Source: JAFDZW01 sp964404255 (lineage in GTDB: Bacteria; Bacteroidota; Ignavibacteria; Palsa-1295). From it: DNA of 64,000 nt. Position numbers and translations under genes: made by a program. The DNA lies in assembly GCA_964404255.1 (NCBI GenBank), contig CAYOJJ010000001.1, positions 387,461 through 451,460 of the forward strand. Reading direction: 5' to 3'. Shown here one piece after another: positions 58,468 through 64,000 of the stretch. Position 1 is the first letter of the stretch, and each line of letters begins with the position of its first letter. The notes under the pieces were generated by a model. The model made no database searches, was not told the origin of the DNA, and saw only the letters and a program-made list of their open reading frames with translations.

Positions 58468-59622
58468 CTATTGCACTATCTGTTTAAGCTGGGCTAAAAA
58501 GGTATCTATATCGCTTGCAGTATTACCGGCGGAAAGAGTAAGGCGGATCGATTTACTAGCGATTTCATCGCCTTTACCCATTGCCAGCAGTACATGAGAA
58601 GGCTGAAGCGTACCCGAAGTGCAGGCCGCTCCGTTGGAAACAGCTATGCCGGCAAGATCGAAATTAAAGAGTAATGCTTCAGCATCAAGCCGTGCTAATG
58701 CTTCCGGTTTGAAAGAGATATTTATTAGGCCATTGACACCCCGGCCATCGAGAGGTGAATTAACGACTACTTCTGTAAAAGCGGATAATCCCTTTAGTAA
58801 CTGTTCCCTACGCTGGCGGATCGTTATAGAATGCGCTTCGAATTCTTCCGAGGCAATGCGCGCTGCTTCGGCAAATCCTACGATCAACCCAACGGCCTCG
58901 GTACCGCCCCTTCGGTTACGTTCCTGCGAGCCGCCATGTAGTAGAGGTTCGATCTGAATACCTCGCCTGATATATAACGCTCCGATACCTTTTGGGCCAT
59001 GGATCTTATGAGCGGACAGTGATAATAAATCGACGCCAAGATCGTGAACATCGAAGCGGATTTTCCCGAGCGCCTGTACGGCATCGCTATGGACAAGTGT
59101 CTGAGGCGAGGCGCTCTTGATAGTCGAAGTAATACTGGTAATGTCGTTTATAGTACCAACTTCATTATTGACGAACATCACCGAAGCAAGGGTGAGCCGA
59201 TCGGGAATACTATCTACACTGACGGAGCCTACGGTATCGACAGAAGTAAAATATCTTTTTACACCAAGTTCGGATAAAAAGGCGATCGGTGCAAGCACGG
59301 CCTGATGTTCGACCGGCGAAGTAAGAATAGAAAGCTCGGAAAATGATTTGCCCTGTTTGAGCGCTGAAAAGATAGCTCCTTTGATAGCAAAGTTATCTGA
59401 TTCGGTACCACCGGAGGTAAAAACAATTTCTGCCGGATCGGCTCCTATGGTTCTGGCGATCGTTGCCCGGGCTTCTTCGAGAGTGACTCGTGCTTCACGG
59501 CCGATGGAATAAATACTCGACGCATTGGCAAAGCGCTCCCCGAGATACGGAAGCATTGCTTCGCGCACCCGCGGATCGAGTATTGTTGTAGCGCTATTAT
59601 CAAGGTAGATCACGTGCGCCAT
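58468..59622 (-). CDS. Cysteine desulfurase (NifS/IscS family)
   Basis: About 384 residues from ATG 59622 (MAHVIYLDNSATT); an in-frame start at 59646 would add eight residues. A PLP enzyme that takes sulfur from cysteine for Fe-S clusters or thio-tRNA. Features: DNSATTILDPRV, TSGGTESDNFAIKGAI, PLP-binding lysine in SLSAHKIHGPKGIGALYIR (about residue 207), and active Cys loop GAACTSGTLQPSHVLLAMG (about 333). The loop length and GTLQPS pattern place it in the IscS/NifS class. Its start is near that of a Spy-like gene operon but the terminator between separates them. Confidence 0.93.
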   Translation of the reverse strand: MAHVIYLDNSATTILDPRVREAMLPYLGERFANASSIYSIGREARVTLEEARATIARTIGADPAEIVFTSGGTESDNFAIKGAIFSALKQGKSFSELSILTSPVEHQAVLAPIAFLSELGVKRYFTSVDTVGSVSVDSIPDRLTLASVMFVNNEVGTINDITSITSTIKSASPQTLVHSDAVQALGKIRFDVHDLGVDLLSLSAHKIHGPKGIGALYIRRGIQIEPLLHGGSQERNRRGGTEAVGLIVGFAEAARIASEEFEAHSITIRQRREQLLKGLSAFTEVVVNSPLDGRGVNGLINISFKPEALARLDAEALLFNFDLAGIAVSNGAACTSGTLQPSHVLLAMGKGDEIASKSIRLTLSAGNTASDIDTFLAQLKQIVQ

Positions 59623-59652
59623 AAACAAGCGCTGTGCCAGTGTCATTCAGGG

Positions 59653-59690
59653 AAATAAAAAACCCGGGGAGGTATTCTCCCCGGGCCTCG
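59653..59690 (-). terminator. Terminator of the Spy-like operon
   Basis: On the minus strand, GGCCCGGGGAG and CTCCCCGGGTT form a GC-rich stem around AATAC, followed by a T-run. Confidence 0.9.
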
Positions 59691-59736
59691 TGCCCCAATC
59701 CTTCTGGGTTGGATTATTAGAGCAGCGCCACACTTA

Positions 59737-60321
59737 TTAATGGCTTTCCTGAAGCCGCTTACGCAATCTCGGTGGCAGCGGCCGGTTCGGATGGTTTTCG
59801 CGCCACTGGCGTACTTTCTCGCGTACCTTACGGTTGAATTCATGCTCGAAGACGAGCAGCTTCGCACGCTGGCGTGGGTTAAGTACCGGCTTTAGCTGAT
59901 CGATAAGATTGCTATAGCGTGTTTCGATCTTATCGGTCAGATCCTTGATGTTAGTGATCGTCGGATCGACATCGGCGTCTTTGTAATCGCCCTGGGTAAG
60001 TTTTACAAGCTTTTGCTCTTCGGCATTACGCTGTTTGATCAGCTCATACAGATCTTTTTCAGCCGGCTTATAAATTTCAAAGAATTTCTTTGCCGTTTCA
60101 TCGTCGAGGCTGAGTGTCTCGCGAAGTTTTTGATACTTCACGGCACGGATCTTTTCGAGCAATTGCTGGGCGCGTGTCCCTTCCTGCTCCTCTTGTCGCT
60201 GTTGTTGCTGCAATTGCTGCTGTTGTTCTGCAGGGGGAGTATTAGTTTGCTGTGCGACTACCGGGCCGGCGAAGAGCAGGCCGGTAAGGGCAGCAGCAAC
60301 AAATGGTTTGAAGCCAGACAT
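59737..60321 (-). CDS. LTXXQ/Spy-like periplasmic protein
   Basis: A 194-residue exported protein with signal peptide MSGFKPFVAAALTGLLFAGPVVA. The mature part is a Gln-rich stretch (QQQQLQQQQRQEEQEG) then a helical region with KYQKLRETLSLDDETAKKFFE, and a later part (PVLNPRQRAKLLVFEHEF). It resembles LTXXQ-motif proteins of the Spy/CpxP and ZraP group, which are small chaperones or sensors of the envelope. It is third in the unit ECF sigma, membrane anti-sigma, Spy-like. This makes an envelope-stress circuit plausible (inference). Confidence 0.72.
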   Translation of the reverse strand: MSGFKPFVAAALTGLLFAGPVVAQQTNTPPAEQQQQLQQQQRQEEQEGTRAQQLLEKIRAVKYQKLRETLSLDDETAKKFFEIYKPAEKDLYELIKQRNAEEQKLVKLTQGDYKDADVDPTITNIKDLTDKIETRYSNLIDQLKPVLNPRQRAKLLVFEHEFNRKVREKVRQWRENHPNRPLPPRLRKRLQESH

Positions 60322-60326
60322 GGCTA

Positions 60327-60971
60327 TTAATTCCTTTCTACACTTATGGTGGTGACAGCCGATAGTACCGATTCGAGTTCGGGCTCCGAAAGCGAAGAGT
60401 AATCTACCGGATCGTCGGCATTGCTAAGCGATACCGTTTCATCGAAATGCGAGAGATCACCAATGCTCCGATCGATCGAAGCCAGATCTTCCGAACCGGC
60501 AGAGGGATGCTTAATAGAAGCGGCCGGTGCTTTCTTAACGGGCACTATCGCCAGATTCTTTGGAGAAGCTGTAATTTCGGGGGCAGTAGTTGTTGGAGCC
60601 TGCTGAGTAGAAACAGATGGGGAGGCTGTCATAGAAGTACTCCCAAGTTGTTCTGCTGTAGTAACTGTTGCGACAACAGGCTCTTTCGGCGTCTGAATAA
60701 CATAGAAGTAAGAACCGAGCGCAAGGACTATAACAGCCATCCCAACTGAAAGCGGGCGCAGGCTCGAGACGGCGAACCACTCGGAAATAATAGCTGCGAT
60801 AGAGCGCTTCGCTGGGATCTGCTTGGCGTCGATACGATCCATGACCCGAACCCGGAAGTTAGCCCAATAGCGTTCGTCGGGCTCCGGCGATTGGTACGGA
60901 GTACCGAAAGAGCGAAGCTCGGCTTCAAGCTCTCGAAGGTCGCGTTCGGTTTTCGGTTCGTTACGATCCAT
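60327..60971 (-). CDS. Single-pass membrane protein, probable anti-sigma factor
   Basis: A 214-residue protein. N-terminal 75 residues are cytoplasmic-looking (DLRELEAELRSFGTPYQSPE, RYWANFRVRVMDRIDAKQ). One membrane helix follows (LSVGMAVIVLALGSYFYVI, about residues 78-96), and a long Ser/Thr/Ala/Pro-rich periplasmic part with SYSSLSEPELESVLSAV-like acidic end. There is no classical zinc anti-sigma motif, but it starts 11 bases inside the ECF sigma gene (60961-60971 overlap), as expected of its regulator. A sensor at the membrane controlling that sigma factor is inferred. Confidence 0.7.
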   Translation of the reverse strand: MDRNEPKTERDLRELEAELRSFGTPYQSPEPDERYWANFRVRVMDRIDAKQIPAKRSIAAIISEWFAVSSLRPLSVGMAVIVLALGSYFYVIQTPKEPVVATVTTAEQLGSTSMTASPSVSTQQAPTTTAPEITASPKNLAIVPVKKAPAASIKHPSAGSEDLASIDRSIGDLSHFDETVSLSNADDPVDYSSLSEPELESVLSAVTTISVERN

Positions 60972-61632
60972 GATATCCTGCCTTTGCTAACGCCGATGAA
61001 AGAGTGACTCTTCCCGCGCGCTGGACGTATTCGCCTATCTTTTTGATGGCATGAAAATAATTTGCTTTTAATCCACCGACGCTCGTACCCGTGATCTCGG
61101 CGATCTCGTCATACGGCATCTCCTCGTAAAATCGCATAATGAATACCTCGCGCTGCTTTTCGGGCAAGGTTTCGATCGCCTGCTCGATGAGCGAGGTAAG
61201 CTCCCGCTTTTCTAACTGTTCGATGGGCGAATGGCCATCAGCTTCAAGCACTTCAGCTACTTCGTCGAGATCGACATCTTTGCGGATCTTCTTGCGCCGG
61301 CTTTTATGGATGACGGCATTCATCATAATGCGGTACATCCAGGTATAGACTTTCGCCTCTGAGCGAAAACTATCGAGCGCTTCATATACTTTTACAAAGG
61401 TCTCCTGCGCGATCTCATCGGCTTCGTCATGATCGCCGCCTGTCAGTTTTCTGGCTCCGAAGTAGATACGCTTTTGATAGCGTTCTATCAAAAGGGTAAA
61501 GCTCGTCTGCCGTTCGCCTGCTTGAAAGCGGCGCACCAACTCCTCATCGGAAAACCCGGCATACTCTTCTCGTAAACCCATTCTCGGGGGAAACACCGTT
61601 CGAAATTGGGTCGTTTTCGGTGCTTTCTGCAA
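60961..61632 (-). CDS. ECF sigma factor, third locus
   Basis: A 223-residue ECF sigma factor. Region 2 has SFTLLIERYQKRIYFGARKL and EADEIAQETFVKVYEALDSF; region 4 has ETLPEKQREVFIMRFYEEMPYDEIAEITGTSVGGLKANYFHAIKK. A long acidic linker (DVDLDEVAEVLEADGHSPIE) links them. Among the three ECF sigma factors here it is the one with an obvious envelope-stress operon (anti-sigma, Spy-like). Its gene overlaps the anti-sigma gene by 11 bases. It is divergent from the ferredoxin gene. Confidence 0.9.
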   Translation of the reverse strand: MQKAPKTTQFRTVFPPRMGLREEYAGFSDEELVRRFQAGERQTSFTLLIERYQKRIYFGARKLTGGDHDEADEIAQETFVKVYEALDSFRSEAKVYTWMYRIMMNAVIHKSRRKKIRKDVDLDEVAEVLEADGHSPIEQLEKRELTSLIEQAIETLPEKQREVFIMRFYEEMPYDEIAEITGTSVGGLKANYFHAIKKIGEYVQRAGRVTLSSALAKAGYHGS

Positions 61633-61756
61633 TTTAGAGCCCTGAACGGGCTATAGGTTTAATATAAAATGTTGAAAAACTGGTGCCTATGTTTTAATAA
61701 GGATAGCAGCACATTCTCAGAATACAAAGTTCTGTGCAGGTTCTTTTGCGGCTTCG

Positions 61757-61764
61757 TATATTTG
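61757..61764 (+). promoter_or_regulatory. TAnnTTTG -7 box of the ferredoxin gene
   Basis: TATATTTG is an exact -7 match 30 bases before ATG 61794. TTCTG near 61730 lies at about the right distance for a degenerate -33. AGGAG at 61780-61784 serves as ribosome binding site. Confidence 0.5.
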
Positions 61765-61793
61765 CAGAATATCATTTACAGGAGAAGAGGCTA

Positions 61794-62483
61794 ATGTCTC
61801 ACGATCATAGCGGAAAATCGAGTTTAGAGCGTCATAACGAGGAGATGAAGGTCCGCGGCTTTTCCCGCTGGCTCTTCGGTGCGAACGGCGGTACCCCGGT
61901 GCCGACCTATGCTCCGCCTGCTCACGCTCATCACGAGGCCGAAGTAAGCGAAGAATTCAAAGGATTCTTTAAGGATGCGCCGACGAGCACCGAAGAAGAA
62001 TACCAGAAGATTCGTAAAGATCGTACGGTCAATGCTGATCTTTCCCAGATCAATATTCCGCCCGGATATGTACCGGTAACCTTCGTTGAAGACGATATTA
62101 TCGTTGTTGCCGAAAAAGGGAAGAATCTTCGCCATTTATGCATGGAAAATAACATCCCGCTTTACGGTGATGTTATGAAGCTCCTTAATTGCCGCGGCTT
62201 AGGTCTTTGCACTTCCTGCCGGGTCGGTGTCGATCCGAACGATGCGGTGACCGCCCCGACAGCGATGGAAAAAGTCCATCTGATCCGCGACAACCCGAAA
62301 TTCCGCCTGGCCTGCCAGTGCGAAGTTACCGGTCCGGTAAAAGTAAGCACAAAGCCGGCAAAGGATTATGGCTTGATGATGCGCAACTTTGTTCGCAATA
62401 CCTCGCTCTTCGGAGTCTTTACGATCATTATGGTTTTGTTACTACTTGTCCTGGGGTTAGATGTGACCGGCAAGTGGTTTTAA
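61794..62483 (+). CDS. Membrane-anchored 2Fe-2S ferredoxin
   Basis: A 229-residue protein. The N-terminal 75 residues are polar with a His-rich patch (PAHAHHEAE). Residues about 95-185 form a plant/adrenodoxin-type 2Fe-2S ferredoxin: Cys in NCRGLGLCTSCRVGV (C134, C140, C143) and a fourth Cys in FRLACQC. A C-terminal membrane helix follows (LFGVFTIIMVLLLLVLGL, residues about 203-220), so the cluster domain faces the cytoplasm near the membrane. It probably carries electrons to a membrane enzyme. The preferred start is ATG 61794, after AGGAG; an earlier in-frame start at 61734 overlaps the promoter. Confidence 0.82.
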   Translation: MSHDHSGKSSLERHNEEMKVRGFSRWLFGANGGTPVPTYAPPAHAHHEAEVSEEFKGFFKDAPTSTEEEYQKIRKDRTVNADLSQINIPPGYVPVTFVEDDIIVVAEKGKNLRHLCMENNIPLYGDVMKLLNCRGLGLCTSCRVGVDPNDAVTAPTAMEKVHLIRDNPKFRLACQCEVTGPVKVSTKPAKDYGLMMRNFVRNTSLFGVFTIIMVLLLLVLGLDVTGKWF

Positions 62484-62503
62484 TGGATAGTATAAATCAC
62501 ACG

Positions 62504-62540
62504 AAAAGGGCCGGCGTAGTTTGCACGGCCCTTTACTTTT
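62504..62540. terminator. Bidirectional terminator between convergent genes
   Basis: AAAAGGGCCG and CGGCCCTTTACTTTT form the stem around a 12-base loop. It ends both the ferredoxin gene and the convergent VOC-like gene. Confidence 0.8.
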
Positions 62541-62547
62541 TAAAGAC

Positions 62548-63306
62548 TTAATAAGCAAAATAGAAATTGCCTTCTTCGATCGAAAGCCAATAGGGGTCTT
62601 GAGTGGTTTTCGGCGGTAGAGCTTCGAAGCGGACAAACGTAAAATCGTCGGAAGGACCGAGGCGCCAATACTCGTAAGATCCTTCATGAAGCGTTTCGGT
62701 GGTGCTTTTAAATAATGTTTTAAGTATCTCGGTCATTCTCGATCCTGCGGAAAAAAGTATCCAGTCCGGCCGGTACACATGATTCTTATGGATCGCTATG
62801 CTATCATTACGTGGTTGATGAGCGCCCTGGCGGACGATTATATCGATAGGATGGCAGGAATCCAGAGCAAAGGAAGTAACGACTGGGAGTGAGTCCGTCG
62901 TGGTAGTTAACGGCACGCAGGGGATGGAGCCGGATCGTAATAGCCGGTACAAACTATCGGCATTATCGGCAGCAAATTCAAGAGCCGATATATGGTCTCC
63001 AAATTGTTGCAGTGCATCCGCTTCCCACTGTTCACTATAGGTCGCCGAAGAAAGGACGATCGTAAAGCCATCCTGTAAGTAAATAGTATCGGTGAAGATA
63101 CCATGGGGCTTCCTCAGGCCGTTAACGATCGTAAATCCTTTTTTGGAATAGGAGCGGACCAAAGAGTCCATATTGCCGGATAAGAGTATCATTTTATTGG
63201 GAGTTATAGTTGCAAAGGCAGTCCCGAAAAAGAACGGGCAATAAAACAATAATACATTGATAATTAATATCTTACAGGATTTCCTCCGGCTGCTCTGTGC
63301 TCTCAT
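62548..63306 (-). CDS. Exported VOC/glyoxalase-like protein
   Basis: A 252-residue protein with signal peptide ILIINVLLFYCPFFFGTAFA after a basic start. The mature domain resembles the glyoxalase-like (PF13468 type) VOC fold: MILLSGNMDSLVRSYSKKG, TDTIYLQDGFTIVLSS, HISALEFAADNADSLYRLL. The metal ligands of typical VOC enzymes are not all visible (an early His is missing). It is the second exported VOC-like protein in the window (see 53225), but not a close copy. Substrate unknown. Confidence 0.65.
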   Translation of the reverse strand: MRAQSSRRKSCKILIINVLLFYCPFFFGTAFATITPNKMILLSGNMDSLVRSYSKKGFTIVNGLRKPHGIFTDTIYLQDGFTIVLSSATYSEQWEADALQQFGDHISALEFAADNADSLYRLLRSGSIPCVPLTTTTDSLPVVTSFALDSCHPIDIIVRQGAHQPRNDSIAIHKNHVYRPDWILFSAGSRMTEILKTLFKSTTETLHEGSYEYWRLGPSDDFTFVRFEALPPKTTQDPYWLSIEEGNFYFAY

Positions 63307-63357
63307 CGGGCCTAAAAATACGGCACTTTCGAGGGGGGGAGCCTGTTACAGAGCCGT

Positions 63358-63377
63358 CCGCCGGAAATGCCCGGCGG
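63358..63377 (+). promoter_or_regulatory. GC-rich hairpin in the leader of the next gene
   Basis: CCGCCGG (63358-63364) pairs perfectly with CCGGCGG (63371-63377) around a six-base loop, about 29 bases before ATG 63406. It may act on translation or stability; no T-run follows. Confidence 0.35.
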
Positions 63378-63405
63378 CCCACAATTCAAAAGGAGAGATA
63401 CCGAT

Positions 63406-63699
63406 ATGAGAATGGTACCGAAAGAGAAAGAGCTGACTCCCGGCTCTGAGGAACCATCCATAAAGATCGCAACGCCGCTTTCACGGCTTCAGGTTGCCAA
63501 TGTACAGGAATTGCTTAGAGATACAGGGTGGAAACACTCTGACCAATTCCATGCTAACCTTACTACTTCCGCTATCCGACCGATGTATAAAGTCACCTTA
63601 TTCCAGGCCAAGGTCGGCTTAAAGCGTAGTGAAGTTATCGACAAGTTAAAAAAGCAGATCGGTCAGGTAAAGATCGAACCGCTCAAGGCTTCCAAGTAA
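63406..63699 (+). CDS. Small conserved-looking protein of unknown function
   Basis: About 97 residues from ATG 63406, which has a good AAGGAGAG site; an earlier in-frame start at 63367 lacks one and overlaps a hairpin. The protein is hydrophilic and positively charged: IKIATPLSRLQVANVQELLR, WKHSDQFHANLTTSAIRPMY, KVTLFQAKVGLKRSEVIDKL, ending QVKIEPLKASK. No domain recognised. The even spread of Lys/Arg suggests a nucleic-acid or ribosome partner, but this is only a guess. Codon use matches neighbours. Confidence 0.65.
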   Translation: MRMVPKEKELTPGSEEPSIKIATPLSRLQVANVQELLRDTGWKHSDQFHANLTTSAIRPMYKVTLFQAKVGLKRSEVIDKLKKQIGQVKIEPLKASK

Positions 63700-63741
63700 G
63701 GCTTTTTTCGGCTATAGTTTTCCTAATAGCATCCCCGGGAG

Positions 63742-64000
63742 TTATCTCGGGTCGTGATACTTTTGTTTTATCTGCAAGCTATCCTGGTCGAGATCGATAA
63801 TAACCCCGTCGAGATGGCAATCGCCCTCACTACCGGTCACATACTTAGAAACCCGGTTATAGCGGGCTTTAGCTTTGAGATATTTTTTGGGAATAGGTCC
63901 CTGTAGTTCATATTTTAATTTATCCGTGGAAAGGACGTACCAGCAGCCATCTTTTGTACGGTGGACGGTCCCTTTAATTCGTTTCTGAAGAACGGCCGGA
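63742..64000 (-). CDS. Partial gene at the right edge, unknown
   Basis: An open frame of about 85 codons on the minus strand, running off the window, with stop TAA at 63742-63744. Its visible part is IKGTVHRTKDGCWYVLSTDK, KLKYELQGPIPKKYLKAKAR, GSEGDCHLDGVIIDLDQDSL and KQKYHDPR at the end. Strand-rich with conserved-looking Cys and Trp. No start is visible and no family can be named. It is convergent with the small protein gene. The start lies outside the window. Confidence 0.6.
   Translation of the reverse strand, partial: PAVLQKRIKGTVHRTKDGCWYVLSTDKLKYELQGPIPKKYLKAKARYNRVSKYVTGSEGDCHLDGVIIDLDQDSLQIKQKYHDPR

Overview
The window looks like a chromosomal piece of an uncultured member of the Bacteroidota/Chlorobiota (FCB) group. 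Four secreted proteins end in a type IX secretion (T9SS) C-terminal sorting domain. There is a PorV/PorQ-family outer-membrane protein and two PD40-OmpA proteins of PorE type. Several genes are preceded by the -7 box TAnnTTTG that is characteristic of this group, and few start codons have a strong Shine-Dalgarno site. A Kapabacteria/Ignavibacteria-like affiliation is my inference; no rRNA gene is present to test it. I see no prophage, transposase or CRISPR array.

Layout. 38-3185: three tandem secreted, Gly/Ser/Thr-rich tail-fibre-like proteins. 3346-5975 (minus): alpha/beta hydrolase coupled to a PD40-OmpA protein. 6040-8326: small-enzyme cluster (GNAT, GrpB-methyltransferase fusion, DinB-like). 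8340-14961: outer-membrane protein, Dps, apt, ferredoxin-MBL fusion, rsmA, PAP2 protein, FAD-linked oxidase. 15482-22921: ECF sigma factor, two paralogous lipoproteins, the second PD40-OmpA protein and two T9SS cargo proteins. 23103-29471: replication and housekeeping block with dnaB, ridA, acyl-CoA dehydrogenase, a small membrane protein, anmK, a putative oriC with one perfect DnaA box, and dnaA. 29524-38696: membrane proteins, two serine beta-lactamase-fold hydrolases (one T9SS-secreted), a TPR-LuxR regulator, rsgA, an FKBP lipoprotein, and an ECF sigma/membrane-protein operon. 39726-40207: two copies of tRNA-fMet flanking a GIY-YIG nuclease gene. 40265-44997 (minus): GNAT, PorQ-like, unknown secreted protein, secG, M3 peptidase. 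45309-52483: LuxR-type remnant, a short MetH, a methyltransferase, a 1322-residue T9SS adhesin-like protein and an orphan T9SS-domain remnant. 52513-64000: yebC, VOC proteins, AlkD-like, L,D-transpeptidase, recQ, LOG, cysteine desulfurase, an ECF sigma/anti-sigma/LTXXQ-like operon, a membrane-anchored ferredoxin and a partial gene running off the right edge.

How the genes connect. The secretion theme (PorQ-like, PorE-like, CTD cargo, SecG, FKBP, L,D-transpeptidase) and three ECF sigma loci point to a cell with a heavily loaded, closely monitored envelope. The most unusual structure is the GIY-YIG gene at 39819-40079. Its last nine codons and stop codon are the 5' end of a tRNA-fMet copy whose D-loop has been replaced by a perfect 14-bp palindrome. 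An intact tRNA-fMet lies just upstream, and the two tRNA terminators have their 11-nt loops in opposite orientation. I read this as a small tRNA-associated mobile nuclease gene or its footprint.
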